From positions 1 to 64,000 of the forward strand of contig JAGWNU010000002.1 in NCBI GenBank assembly GCA_028871175.1: 64,000 nucleotides of DNA. Direction: 5' to 3'. Every line of letters begins with the position of its first letter. Position 1 is the first letter of the stretch. The notes below the pieces were generated by a model. That model made no database searches and was not told the origin of the DNA. It saw nothing but the letters and a program-made list of their open reading frames with translations. The translations under genes were made by a program, and so were the position numbers. This document shows, one piece after another, positions 18,429 to 27,193 of this stretch. This DNA comes from Burkholderiaceae bacterium (GTDB lineage: Bacteria; Pseudomonadota; Gammaproteobacteria; Burkholderiales; Burkholderiaceae).

Positions 18429-18941
18429 TCAGTGCATCGTTTCCTGGCCGCGCCGCTCGACCATGCCGTAGACGATGGCCGTCGTCACGCCGAACAGCAG
18501 GTTTGCCAGCAGCGGCCCGGTGCCGCGCTCCGACGCAAACCACGGGAACACGGCCGTCATGCCGTAGAAATCGAATACGTACGCCACGATCCCAAAGGCC
18601 AGCCCGATGGCGGCGAGCATGCCCACGCTCGAGTCAAAGTGGAACGGAGCGATGATGGCTCCGAGGATCATCCCCATGATGGCGCCCAGGACGAAGTGCA
18701 GCACCAGCGCCGTTCCCACGATGCTGAAGCTGAACAGCGACAGTTCCTCCAGCGCGCCTTGACCCATCACCATGGCCGCGATCTTGTGCGTCGGGCGCCA
18801 TGGACTTTCATTGAGCACCATGGTCGACCAGAAGAACTCCAGCACGATCACCAGGGCGCCACCCACGAGGCCGGCCGCGCTGGCTGCCAGCCAGTCGGGC
18901 ATGCGGCGCTCCCAATGGTGCGATTGCATATGCAGTTCCAT
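18429..18941 (-). CDS. Hypothetical multi-pass membrane protein
   Basis: Unrecognised 170-residue inner membrane protein. The start at 18939-18941 (MELHMQSHHW) follows a strong AGGAGG site; the twelve residues before it in the open frame were discarded. About four hydrophobic helices are visible: residues 18-37, 63-85, 88-110 and 145-162. The first segment, GGALVIVLEFFWSTMVL, and the Gly-rich later helices suggest a packed bundle. A terminator hairpin lies directly downstream, so it is monocistronic. It lies upstream of the oxidase operon on the same strand, but the terminator separates them. Confidence 0.7.
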   Translation of the reverse strand: MELHMQSHHWERRMPDWLAASAAGLVGGALVIVLEFFWSTMVLNESPWRPTHKIAAMVMGQGALEELSLFSFSIVGTALVLHFVLGAIMGMILGAIIAPFHFDSSVGMLAAIGLAFGIVAYVFDFYGMTAVFPWFASERGTGPLLANLLFGVTTAIVYGMVERRGQETMH

Positions 18942-19040
18942 ACGAACCTCCTGCTGCGGATGTATCTGCGTCGGCACTCAGGAACCGTGTGCGCCACTTC
19001 TGCTGCATGCGCGCCTGGCGGTGGAGTGTTCTCCGCCAAT

Positions 19041-19508
19041 TCAGTCTGGCAGATACGGATGCCAACGCAAGGTGCAAAAACCCTGCGCGTCGCACAGCAC
19101 GACAGCGTTCTGATCGAAGGTCAGCATGAGGGTGTCGGCGGTGGCAGGGTCATCGATGAACAGCAGGACGCTGGGCTCTGGCGTCCACGCCTCGGCCATG
19201 CTGGCAGAGGCGGCTTCAGGTGCGCCGCCCTCGCCGTACAGCCACGGCATGCCTCGCGCGATGGCCCAGGCCAGCAGTTCCGCCTGCCGCGTGGCGTTCT
19301 CTTCTGCAGAGACCGGCCGTGAGAACGGCTGGTACGCCGTCACGAACACGGCCCACCGCGCATCGGCCTGCGCGAGCAGCGCCGCCACGCACGGGTTGAC
19401 GGCATCGAGGTGCAGCAGCACATCGCCCTGCGGCGTTTCCACGCGGTACCGTGCGCTACGGTAGGCGGCGATCAACTCGGCGGTGGGCGCGGGCGGATGA
19501 CGGTGCAT
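19041..19508 (-). CDS. DUF3293 family protein
   Basis: Soluble 155-residue protein. The layout (an N-terminal AYRSARYRV element, then AVFVTAYQPFSRPVSAEENA followed by a Gly/Pro-containing middle and a C-terminal beta strand set) is what I recall for DUF3293: a conserved TA-x-P-x-S segment followed by Glu-Asn. The family function is unknown. It is divergent from the universal stress protein gene across a 133-bp gap that should hold both promoters. No signal peptide is seen. Confidence 0.6.
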   Translation of the reverse strand: MHRHPPAPTAELIAAYRSARYRVETPQGDVLLHLDAVNPCVAALLAQADARWAVFVTAYQPFSRPVSAEENATRQAELLAWAIARGMPWLYGEGGAPEAASASMAEAWTPEPSVLLFIDDPATADTLMLTFDQNAVVLCDAQGFCTLRWHPYLPD

Positions 19509-19641
19509 TGTTGCGGCGCGTGGTCACGGCCATCTGATCTGGCGCAACGCAAAAGGGCCGTGGATGCCACAGAATAGCGTGTGTGCCGGCAACCTGCAGC
19601 CGCTGCACGCCAACAACCCAACTCCCTGCGAGGCTTGAACC

Positions 19642-20097
19642 ATGTACAAGAAGATCCTGGTCGCCGTGGACGGCAGCGAAACCAGCAAGCTGGCCCTGGC
19701 TGAAGCCGTGCGTCTGGCCAAGGCATTCCAGAGCTCGGTGCGCGCCGTATATATCGTCGACAGCCCAGCCATGCTGTTCGACGTGGGCTATTACGACCCG
19801 ACCGAACTGCGCAAGTCGTTCATCCAGGCCGGCACGCAGTTGCTGGCGGAAACAGAGGAAACGCTGAAAAAAGACGGCGTCACGCAGGAAAGCGCCCTGG
19901 TGGAAACCGAAGGCATCGGTGAAGACGTGGCTGCCGCCCTGCAGCGCGATGCCGCCAAGTGGGGGGCAGACGTGGTGGTGATCGGCACGCATGGCCGTCG
20001 CGGCCTGGCGCACGCCATGCTGGGCAGCGTGGCGGAAAAGTTCATCCGCCAGGCCACCATGCCCGTGCTGCTGGTGCGCGGTCCCGCGAAGGACTGA
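19642..20097 (+). CDS. Universal stress protein (UspA family)
   Basis: Single-domain USP of 151 residues. It starts MYKKILVAVDGSE, the usual first strand and Asp of the nucleotide site, and ends with GTHGRRGLAHAMLGSVAEKF, the G-x2-G-x9-G-S ATP-binding signature, so it is probably an ATP-binding type. Such proteins accumulate in growth arrest, oxygen limitation or stress. The ATG at 19642 follows a GAGG ribosome site. It converges on edd with 16 bp between the stops. Confidence 0.93.
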   Translation: MYKKILVAVDGSETSKLALAEAVRLAKAFQSSVRAVYIVDSPAMLFDVGYYDPTELRKSFIQAGTQLLAETEETLKKDGVTQESALVETEGIGEDVAAALQRDAAKWGADVVVIGTHGRRGLAHAMLGSVAEKFIRQATMPVLLVRGPAKD

Positions 20098-20113
20098 CCG
20101 CGCCGACGCTGCA

Positions 20114-21952
20114 TCAGGCGCCCGCGGATACGAACAACGTGCAGGCGCCTTCTTCCGCCGCGGACACATTGCGGCGGAAGCCCGAGAACAGGTCCCGCCC
20201 AACGCCCGCGTGGTAGTGCGCCAGGTCCGGCACGCTGACCTGCCGGGCGTTCCATTCCGCCTCCGGCACACGCACCGACAGCGTGCCCGCCTCGGCATCC
20301 AGCACGACGATATCGCCATCGCGCACGCGTGCCAGCGGCCCGCCGTTGAGCGCTTCCGGCGTGATGTGAATGGCCGCCGGCACCTTGCCCGAGGCGCCGG
20401 ACATGCGGCCATCCGTCACCAGCGCCACCTTGAAGCCCCGCTCCTGCAGCACCGACAGCGTCGGCGTCAGCTTGTGCAACTCCGGCATGCCGTTGGCGGC
20501 CGGGCCCTGATATGGCAGCACGGCCACGAAATCGCGTTCCAGCTCGCCGGCCTTGAAGGCGTGGATGAGGTCGTCCTGGGCGTGGAAGACCCGCGCCGGC
20601 GCCTCGACAAAGCGATGCTCCGGCTTGACGGCCGATACCTTGATGACCGAGCGGCCGAGGTTGCCGTGCAGCACGCGCAGGCCGCCATCCGGCGAGAAGG
20701 GTTCGACCACGCCGCGCACGATGTTCGTGTCGAGCGAGGCCGCAGCGCCGTCGCGCCACACCACCTTGCCGTTGTCCAGGAAGGGCTCCTGCGCGTGGCG
20801 GCGCAGGCCCTTGCCCATGATCGTCGTGACGTCTTCGTGCAGCAGGCCCGCATCGAGCAGCTCGCGAATCACGATCGACAGGCCGCCCGCAGCCTGGAAC
20901 TCGTTCACATCGGCCTTGCCGTTCGGGTACACGCGTGCGAGCAGCGGAATCACGCCCGACAGGTCATGGAAGTCATCCCACGTGAGCAGGATGCCCGCGG
21001 CGCGTGCCATGGCGATGAGGTGCAGCGTGTGGTTGGTCGAGCCGCCCGTGGCGAGCAGGCCGACGATCCCATTGACGAAGGCGCGCTCGTCCAGCACGTC
21101 AGCGATCGGCGTGTATTGCGTGCCGCTGTACACCAGCCTGAGCGCCTGACGCGCGGATTCCCGCGTGAGCGCTTCACGCAGCGGCGTGTTCGGGTTGATG
21201 AAGGCGGTGCCCGGCAGGTGCAGGCCCATGATCTCCATCAGCATCTGGTTGGAGTTGGCTGTGCCGTAGAACGTGCAGGTGCCGGGGCCGTGGTACGACT
21301 TGGATTCCGCTTCCAGCAGGTCGGCGCGCGAGAGCTTGCCCTCGGCGTAGAGCTGGCGCGTGCGGGCTTTTTCATCGTTGCTGATGCCGGTGGTCATCGG
21401 GCCGGCGGGCACGAACACGGCCGGCAGGTGGCCGAACGACAGGGCGCCGATCACCAGGCCCGGCACGATCTTGTCGCAGACGCCCAGGTACAGCGCCGCA
21501 TCGAACATCTGGTGCGACAGCGCCACGGCGGTCGACAGTGCGATCGTGTCACGCGAGAAGAGCGACAGCTCCATGCCGTCCTGGCCCTGCGTCACGCCAT
21601 CGCACATGGCTGGCACGCCGCCCGCAAATTGCGCGGTGCCGCCGGCTTCCAGGGCGGTTTCCTTGATCCACGCCGGGAAGACGTCCAGCGGCTGGTGGGC
21701 GGACAGCATGTCGTTATATGCCGACACGATGCCGATGTTCGGCCGCTCCAGCGCCTTCAGGCGGATCTTCGCCTCGCCCGGCATGGCGGCAAAACCGTGG
21801 GCGAGGTTCGTGCAGGACAGCAGCGTGCGCTCGACCTTGCGGCCGGCGTTCTTGCGCGTGACATCCAGATAGGCTTGGCGAGGGCCGCGGCTGCGGTCGA
21901 TGATGCGCTGGGTGACGTCGGCCACGACGTCGTGCAGGCGTTGCGGGGCCAT
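20114..21952 (-). CDS. edd: Phosphogluconate dehydratase (Entner-Doudoroff)
   Basis: Converts 6-phosphogluconate to 2-keto-3-deoxy-6-phosphogluconate in the cytoplasm. The ATG at 21950-21952 ([10 protein letters not shown]) gives 612 residues, close to the normal length for Edd. It belongs to the IlvD/Edd iron-sulfur dehydratase family; cluster cysteines are visible in [20 protein letters not shown] and [10 protein letters not shown]. It is divergent from zwf. Two inverted repeats of the HexR type lie in the shared gap, one of them about 40 bp from this start. The aldolase gene eda is not in the window. Confidence 0.95.
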   Translation of the reverse strand: MAPQRLHDVVADVTQRIIDRSRGPRQAYLDVTRKNAGRKVERTLLSCTNLAHGFAAMPGEAKIRLKALERPNIGIVSAYNDMLSAHQPLDVFPAWIKETALEAGGTAQFAGGVPAMCDGVTQGQDGMELSLFSRDTIALSTAVALSHQMFDAALYLGVCDKIVPGLVIGALSFGHLPAVFVPAGPMTTGISNDEKARTRQLYAEGKLSRADLLEAESKSYHGPGTCTFYGTANSNQMLMEIMGLHLPGTAFINPNTPLREALTRESARQALRLVYSGTQYTPIADVLDERAFVNGIVGLLATGGSTNHTLHLIAMARAAGILLTWDDFHDLSGVIPLLARVYPNGKADVNEFQAAGGLSIVIRELLDAGLLHEDVTTIMGKGLRRHAQEPFLDNGKVVWRDGAAASLDTNIVRGVVEPFSPDGGLRVLHGNLGRSVIKVSAVKPEHRFVEAPARVFHAQDDLIHAFKAGELERDFVAVLPYQGPAANGMPELHKLTPTLSVLQERGFKVALVTDGRMSGASGKVPAAIHITPEALNGGPLARVRDGDIVVLDAEAGTLSVRVPEAEWNARQVSVPDLAHYHAGVGRDLFSGFRRNVSAAEEGACTLFVSAGA

Positions 21953-21991
21953 GCGGGTTCTCCTGATGGGGTCCGAGGTGGGACGGAATGC

Positions 21992-22006
21992 TGTAATTTT
22001 CCTACA
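21992..22006. promoter_or_regulatory. Putative HexR operator, edd-proximal
   Basis: TGTAATTTTCCTACA: outer half-sites TGTA/TACA separated by 7 bp, exactly the spacing of the better palindrome at 22167-22183. HexR-type regulators of glucose genes bind TTGT...ACAA inverted repeats. It is 40-54 bp upstream of the edd start, where it could block the edd promoter. Confidence 0.65.
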
Positions 22007-22166
22007 AATTGGCGGAATATGGGGCAGGGTTTTCCAGAGGTATGCGCTTCTTTCCAACGCTTGCGCACGCGAATTGCGTGCCAGAAGTTGCCACATGGCG
22101 CCAATTCTGCGTTGGAAGGCCCCTCGCAGGACTCGGTTGGGCCGCTGTGCGAGCCGCTTGCCTGTC

Positions 22167-22183
22167 TTGTAGTAATACTACAA
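22167..22183. promoter_or_regulatory. Putative HexR operator, zwf-proximal (perfect palindrome)
   Basis: TTGTAGTAATACTACAA is a perfect 17-bp palindrome with one central base. It fits the TTGT-N7-9-ACAA pattern known for HexR in pseudomonads and related proteobacteria. A RpiR-family HexR-like gene lies in the same cluster (25492-26334). HexR is released from DNA by 2-keto-3-deoxy-6-phosphogluconate, which would couple zwf-pgl-glk and edd expression to flux. Confidence 0.8.
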
Positions 22184-22259
22184 AATGCGCCTAAAAAGCG
22201 TGTTGTCCCGCTAGTCAGCTAGGCTAGCCTAATCGATGGCTCACACACAGGAGATGACG

Positions 22260-23729
22260 ATGTCGGTGCCCGCATTCGACATGGTGTTGTTCGGCGGTAC
22301 GGGCGATCTTGCCCGCCGCAAGCTGATCCCGGCCTTGTTCGATGCGCACCAGGGCGGCGAACTGCACCCGCGCGGGCGCATCTTTGCCATCGGCACGCAA
22401 CCGCTGGAAACAGCGGGCTACCTGGCCCTGCTCGAACGCGAGACGCGGCCGACCATGCGGCTGTATTCGGGGGCCCCCGTGTCCGACGATGCCTGGGCCT
22501 CGTTTGCCGACCGTGTCGTCTATCAGCAGGTCGATGCCCGCAAACCCGAGCAGTTCGACGCGCTGGCCGCCGCGCTGGGTGAGGACCGCGCGCCCGTGAC
22601 CGTATGCTATCTGGCAACGGCGCCGGGCATTTTCGTCGACATCTGCGCGCAGCTTGCGCGCGTCGGGCTGAATACGTCGAACGTGCGCCTGGTGCTGGAA
22701 AAGCCGCTCGGCACCGATCTCGCATCGAATGAGCGCATCAACTCCGCCGTGGCGGAGTTCTTTGCCGAAGACCAGATCTACCGCATCGACCACTACCTGG
22801 GGAAGGAGTCGGTCCAGAACCTGATGGCCATCCGCTTCGGCAATGCGCTGTTCGAGCCGCTGTGGCGCCGCGAGTGGATCAAGGATGTGCAGATCACCAT
22901 CGCCGAGCAGCTTGGCGTGGAAAAGCGCGGGGACTTTTACGACGGCGTCGGCGCGTTGCGCGACATGGTGCAGAACCACCTGCTGCAACTGCTGTGCATC
23001 GTCGCAATGGAGCCGCCGTCGAGTCTGTCCCAAGATGCCATCCGCGACGAGAAGCTGAAGATCCTCAAGGCGCTTGCGCCGATCCCGCTGCAGGAGGTGC
23101 CCGAGAAGACCGTGCGCGGTCAGTATCTGGAGGGCGCCATTGCCGGCCAGCCGGTGCAGGGTTATCTGCACGAACAGGGGATTCCGCCCGACAGCCGCAC
23201 CGAAACCTTCGTCGCGATCAAGGCCGAGATCGCCAACTGGCGCTGGGCCGGCGTGCCGTTCTATCTGCGTACCGGCAAGCGCATGCCGCAGCGGCTGGCG
23301 GAAATCGTGGTGCGCTTTCATGACGTGCCACATGCGCTGTTTCCCAAGCCGCTCATCCAGTTTCCAGAGAACCGGCTCGTCATCCGCCTGCAGCCGGAAG
23401 AGAGTATCCGCCTGCAGTTCCTGACCAAGGCTCCGGGCGCGGCGCTGGGCTTGCAGCCCTCCACGCTGGACCTGGATTTCACCGACCACGGCGGCGTGCG
23501 CCACGCGGGCGCCTATGAACGCCTGCTGATGGATGCCGTCAACGGCAAGCTGGGCCTGTTCGTGCGCCGCGACGAGCAGGCGGAAGCCTGGCGCTGGGTC
23601 GAGCCGATCATCGAAGCGTGGAACGAAGCGCGTATGCCGCCCAAGGGCTATACCGCCGGTAGCTGGGGCCCTGCCGCGTCGAGCGCCTTGCTCTCGCGCG
23701 ATGGCGCAGCCTGGCACGAGGAGATGTAA
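22260..23729 (+). CDS. zwf: Glucose-6-phosphate 1-dehydrogenase
   Basis: First step of glucose-6-phosphate oxidation, producing 6-phosphogluconolactone and NADPH. The start at 22260 (MSVPAFDMVL) is favoured by an AGGAG at 22249-22253; upstream in-frame ATGs at 22236 and 22254 are poorer. The product has 489 residues. The nucleotide motif FGGTGDLARRKL is near the N-terminus, EKPLGTDL follows, and the active-site signature RIDHYLGKE is intact. It begins the zwf-pgl-glk operon, its stop overlapping the pgl start by one base (TAATG). Confidence 0.95.
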   Translation: MSVPAFDMVLFGGTGDLARRKLIPALFDAHQGGELHPRGRIFAIGTQPLETAGYLALLERETRPTMRLYSGAPVSDDAWASFADRVVYQQVDARKPEQFDALAAALGEDRAPVTVCYLATAPGIFVDICAQLARVGLNTSNVRLVLEKPLGTDLASNERINSAVAEFFAEDQIYRIDHYLGKESVQNLMAIRFGNALFEPLWRREWIKDVQITIAEQLGVEKRGDFYDGVGALRDMVQNHLLQLLCIVAMEPPSSLSQDAIRDEKLKILKALAPIPLQEVPEKTVRGQYLEGAIAGQPVQGYLHEQGIPPDSRTETFVAIKAEIANWRWAGVPFYLRTGKRMPQRLAEIVVRFHDVPHALFPKPLIQFPENRLVIRLQPEESIRLQFLTKAPGAALGLQPSTLDLDFTDHGGVRHAGAYERLLMDAVNGKLGLFVRRDEQAEAWRWVEPIIEAWNEARMPPKGYTAGSWGPAASSALLSRDGAAWHEEM

Positions 23730-24433
23730 TGACGACGCGCTGGCATGCCCTGGCGGACCCGGCAGCGCAGGCGAAGGCGCTGGCCGAGGCCATCGCCAGC
23801 ACCCTCACGCACGTGATCAATGAGCAGGGCCGGGCGTGCCTGGCCGTGTCGGGCGGCCGCTCCCCCATTGCGCTGTTTGCCGCGCTGCGCGTGCAGCCGC
23901 TGCGCTGGGCCGACGTCGCGGTCACGCTCGCCGACGAGCGCGCCGTGCCGCCCGAGCATGCGGACAGCAATGCGCGGCTGGTGCACGAGCATCTGCTGAA
24001 GGACGCCGCCGCCGCGGCGCGGTTCTTCCCGCTGGTCTTGCCAACGCATGTGCATGGAGGATCGGTGGACGTGGATGCTTGTGTGGCCACGGCCAACGAT
24101 CCGTTTCAGCAGCCGGACGTGGTCGTTCTCGGCATGGGCGACGATGGGCATACGGCCTCGCTGTTTCCGGACGCGCCCGAGCTGGCCGACGGCTTGGATC
24201 GCGCGCGCGCGCCAGCCTATCTGCCGGTGCGCCCGCCAGCGGCGCCGCACCGGCGCATCAGCCTGAACCTGTCGGCGCTGTGCGCTGCGCGGCGGTTGTT
24301 CCTGTCGATTTCGGGGCCGGTCAAGCGCACGGTGTTCGACACCGCGACGCAAGGCGGCACGCAGCCTGCGCTGCCGGTCAGTTATGTCATCCATCAGCGG
24401 GAGGTACCGCTCGATGTCTATTGGACTGCATGA
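23729..24433 (+). CDS. pgl: 6-phosphogluconolactonase (DevB/NagB-like type)
   Basis: Hydrolyses 6-phosphogluconolactone to 6-phosphogluconate. 234 residues, of the isomerase-like DevB type rather than the YbhE propeller. Family signatures visible are LAVSGGRSPIALF near residue 40, the VTLADERAVP segment, the downstream LGMGDDGHTASLFP motif, and GPVKRTVF near the end. The start overlaps the zwf stop by one base and the end overlaps the chosen glk start by 20 bp, so translation is likely coupled along the operon. Confidence 0.93.
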   Translation: MTTRWHALADPAAQAKALAEAIASTLTHVINEQGRACLAVSGGRSPIALFAALRVQPLRWADVAVTLADERAVPPEHADSNARLVHEHLLKDAAAAARFFPLVLPTHVHGGSVDVDACVATANDPFQQPDVVVLGMGDDGHTASLFPDAPELADGLDRARAPAYLPVRPPAAPHRRISLNLSALCAARRLFLSISGPVKRTVFDTATQGGTQPALPVSYVIHQREVPLDVYWTA

Positions 24434-25469
24434 AGTGAACGCGGGCACTGACGCAGATGTCACGGCCTACCCGCGCCTGGTGGCCGACGTGGGCGGCACC
24501 AACGTGCGCTTCGCGCTCGAGATGGCGCCGATGCGCCTTGCGCACATCGGTGTCCTGGCCGGCGACGATTATCCATCGCTCGAATCCGCCATGCGTGCGT
24601 ATCTGGCGTCGCTGCCGCCCGAGATTGCATCGGCCGGCGTGCGCCATGCGGCCATCGGTATCGCCAATCCGGTGCTGGGCGACCAGATCCGCATGACCAA
24701 CCGCGACTGGGCCTTCTCGATTGAAGCGATGCGGCAGTCGCTGGGTTTCGACACCTTCGTCGTGATCAACGACTTTGCCGCACTGGCCCATGCACTGCCG
24801 TACCTGCCGGCCGATGAGCTGGAACAGGTGGGTGGCGACGCCAGCCTTGCCGATGCGCCGCGCGCCCTGCTCGGCGCGGGCACGGGCCTGGGCGTGGCCT
24901 CGCTGCTGCCGACGCCCGACGGCCGCTACATCGCCGTCGCGGGCGAGGGCGGCCACGTGGCCTTCCCGCCCATGAATGACGAGGAAGTGGCCATCTGGCG
25001 CTTTGCGCGCGAGCGCTTTGGTCACGTCTCGGCGGAGCGGCTCATCTCGGGCATGGGGCTGGAATTGATCTACGAGGCGCTGGGTGCGTGCTTCGACTTG
25101 TGGCAGCAAGGCCCGGCCGTACGGCGCGCTGCCGACATCACCGCCATTGCGCTCGGCGAGATGGAAGATGCGGCAGGCGATCATGCGCGCTGCCGCTACG
25201 CCGTCGATACGTTCTGCGCTTTTCTCGGCACCATCGCAGCCAACCTGGCCGTGACGCTGGGTGCGCGCGGTGGCGTGTACATCGGCGGGGGGATCGTCCC
25301 AAGGCTTGGCCCAGCGTTCGCCAACTCGCCGTTCCGGCGGCGCTTTGAAGACAAGGGCCGCTTCTCGTCCTATGTAGCGGCGATGCCGGTGTATGTCATC
25401 CACTCGCCATACCCGGGGCTGATCGGCCTGTGCGCGGCGATGGACCACGCGGTGGCACAGGGGCATTGA
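24414..25469 (+). CDS. glk: Glucokinase
   Basis: ATP-dependent phosphorylation of glucose. The ATG at 24414 (MSIGLHEVNA) has a GGGAGG site just upstream and yields 351 residues, the normal length for a Glk of the proteobacterial type. The phosphate-binding element VADVGGTNVRFAL is near residue 25, the catalytic Asp is in VINDFAALAHAL, and the C-terminal GGVYIGGGIVPRL loop is conserved. In Burkholderia and some relatives glucokinase is fused to an RpiR-type regulator; here it ends alone, and the regulator is a separate, convergent gene. Confidence 0.93.
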   Translation: MSIGLHEVNAGTDADVTAYPRLVADVGGTNVRFALEMAPMRLAHIGVLAGDDYPSLESAMRAYLASLPPEIASAGVRHAAIGIANPVLGDQIRMTNRDWAFSIEAMRQSLGFDTFVVINDFAALAHALPYLPADELEQVGGDASLADAPRALLGAGTGLGVASLLPTPDGRYIAVAGEGGHVAFPPMNDEEVAIWRFARERFGHVSAERLISGMGLELIYEALGACFDLWQQGPAVRRAADITAIALGEMEDAAGDHARCRYAVDTFCAFLGTIAANLAVTLGARGGVYIGGGIVPRLGPAFANSPFRRRFEDKGRFSSYVAAMPVYVIHSPYPGLIGLCAAMDHAVAQGH

Positions 25470-25491
25470 GCGCCCCTGAGCGCCTGCCGTT

Positions 25492-26334
25492 CTACTCGGG
25501 CAGATCCGCCCGCTGCGGTGCGCTGCCTTTGCGCAGCGCCACCTCCAGCACCAACGCGTCGAGCAGTGCCAGATGCAGCAGCCGCGCCACCATGGAGCGG
25601 TCCGTTGCGGCGATGTCGACATCGGCCGGCAGCACCACGTCGGCCAGCGCGGCCAGCGGGCTGCCGGGTGCCGTGACTGCGATGACATGGACGCCCAGTT
25701 CGCGCACGCGCTCCACGGCCGTCTGCAGCTCGGGCAGGGCCCCCGACTTGGAAATCGCGATCACCACGTCACCGGCCTGCAGCACGTTCAACGACATCGA
25801 GACGAGATACGGATCGCTGTACGCATTGGCGGGAATGCCGTAGCGGAAGAACTTCGTCTGCGCGTCGCGCGCCACCACGCCGGAGCTGCCGAAACCGTAC
25901 AGGTCGATGCGGTGCGCGGTATCGACGAGGGCGACCGCTGCATCCAGTGCCCGCGGGTCGAACCGGTCGCGCATGGCAGCGAGCGCGTCAATGGTGTCTT
26001 GCAGCACGCGCGTGCCCGAGCGCGGTACGTTGCTGGGCGCGGCAGCCCCACGCGGTTTGTCATGCGCGGCGTTGCCCTGCGCGAGCCGCAGCTTGAAATC
26101 CGACAGGCCATGGCAGCCCATCGAACGGCAGAAACGGATCACGGTGGGCTGGCTGACCCCGGCCTCGCGCGCGATGGCGGCCACCGGCAGGCTGAGCACC
26201 GTCCCGGGCTGGCGTAATACCCAGTCCGCCACCTGCCGCTCCGCCGGCGACAGTGACGGACGTGCCGCACGGATGCGCTCGCGCAGGTCGGTGGAGGGCG
26301 GGGCCAGCGAGGAGGTGTCTTGCGGGGCGCTCAT
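25492..26334 (-). CDS. hexR: HexR-like RpiR-family transcriptional regulator
   Basis: 280-residue regulator: an N-terminal RpiR helix-turn-helix (about residues 20-95, with REAGVSQPTVIRFCRSMGCHG as recognition region) and a C-terminal SIS sugar-phosphate binding domain (about 120-250, with YGFGSSGVVARD and ISKSGALPEL). The context with zwf, pgl, glk and edd, and two matching palindromes between edd and zwf, makes a HexR role very likely. It converges on glk with a 22-bp gap. Binding of 2-keto-3-deoxy-6-phosphogluconate by the SIS domain would relieve repression. Confidence 0.88.
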   Translation of the reverse strand: MSAPQDTSSLAPPSTDLRERIRAARPSLSPAERQVADWVLRQPGTVLSLPVAAIAREAGVSQPTVIRFCRSMGCHGLSDFKLRLAQGNAAHDKPRGAAAPSNVPRSGTRVLQDTIDALAAMRDRFDPRALDAAVALVDTAHRIDLYGFGSSGVVARDAQTKFFRYGIPANAYSDPYLVSMSLNVLQAGDVVIAISKSGALPELQTAVERVRELGVHVIAVTAPGSPLAALADVVLPADVDIAATDRSMVARLLHLALLDALVLEVALRKGSAPQRADLPE

Positions 26335-26455
26335 CTGCGCGAGGGGCTCGGGTGGTGGATCGCGTCACGATAAAGGCAAGCGAGCCCTCGCGCAACCGCC
26401 TGACGTGCGCTCGGCAGTTCTACAATGCGCCTCTCCTGCTCTCTTTTTTTCTGTG

Positions 26456-27190
26456 ATGCGCGTACTGCTCGTAGAAGACGACGACATGATCGGCGACAGC
26501 GTGCGCAAGGGTTTGCGCCACGACGGCTTCACCATCGATTGGGTGCGCGACGGCGAGGCGGCGCTGCACGCCGTCACGGCCCCGGGCGCGGGCGGCGCGG
26601 AAGCGGGCGGCACCCTGTTCGACCTGATGCTGCTCGACCTGGGCCTGCCCAAGCGCGATGGGTTGGAGGTCGTGCGCGAGTTGCGACAGCGCGGCATCGT
26701 CATCCCCATCCTCATTCTGACCGCGCGTGATGCCGTGGCCGACCGTGTGGCAGGCCTCAATGCGGGTGCGGACGACTATCTCGTCAAGCCGTTCGACCTG
26801 CAGGAGCTGGCCGCGCGCATGCATGCGCTGCTGCGCCGCCAGGGCGGCCGCGCCGATCCGCTCCTGCGCCACGGCGATGTGGTGCTCAACCCCGTCACGC
26901 GCGAAGTCTTGCGCGACGGGGTGCCGGTCAAGCTCTCGGGGCGCGAGTTTGCGGTGCTGCACGCGCTGCTGGTCCGTCCGGGCAAGGTGTGGTCGATTGC
27001 GCAGTTGCAGGACAACCTCTACGGTTGGGATGAGGAGGTCGGCAGCAACACGGTGGAGGTCTATATCCACGCGCTGCGCAAGAAGCTCGGCAGCCACTTC
27101 ATCCAGAACATTCGTGGCGTGGGCTATGTGATTCCGCGCGAGACGTCGACGTCGCCCGCGGAACCTGCCAGCGGCGAGGACCACCAATAA
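26456..27190 (+). CDS. OmpR-family response regulator (QseB/PmrA-like)
   Basis: 244-residue response regulator from ATG 26456 with an N-terminal receiver and a C-terminal winged helix. The acidic pocket EDDD is at residues 7-10, the phosphoacceptor is Asp61 in FDLMLLDLGLP, and the conserved Lys is in VKPFDLQEL. Asp61 is about ten positions later than usual because of a Gly/Ala-rich insertion around residues 41-53. It is followed after 3 bp by its histidine kinase. A PmrA/QseB-type direct repeat precedes the next gene, degP, and is the likeliest target. Confidence 0.92.
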   Translation: MRVLLVEDDDMIGDSVRKGLRHDGFTIDWVRDGEAALHAVTAPGAGGAEAGGTLFDLMLLDLGLPKRDGLEVVRELRQRGIVIPILILTARDAVADRVAGLNAGADDYLVKPFDLQELAARMHALLRRQGGRADPLLRHGDVVLNPVTREVLRDGVPVKLSGREFAVLHALLVRPGKVWSIAQLQDNLYGWDEEVGSNTVEVYIHALRKKLGSHFIQNIRGVGYVIPRETSTSPAEPASGEDHQ

Positions 27191-27193
27191 GTC

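Noticed and set aside
22224..23717. Long minus-strand open frame of 497 codons
   Set aside because: It is a mirror of zwf on the other strand; the encoded protein has no family features while zwf has intact active-site motifs.
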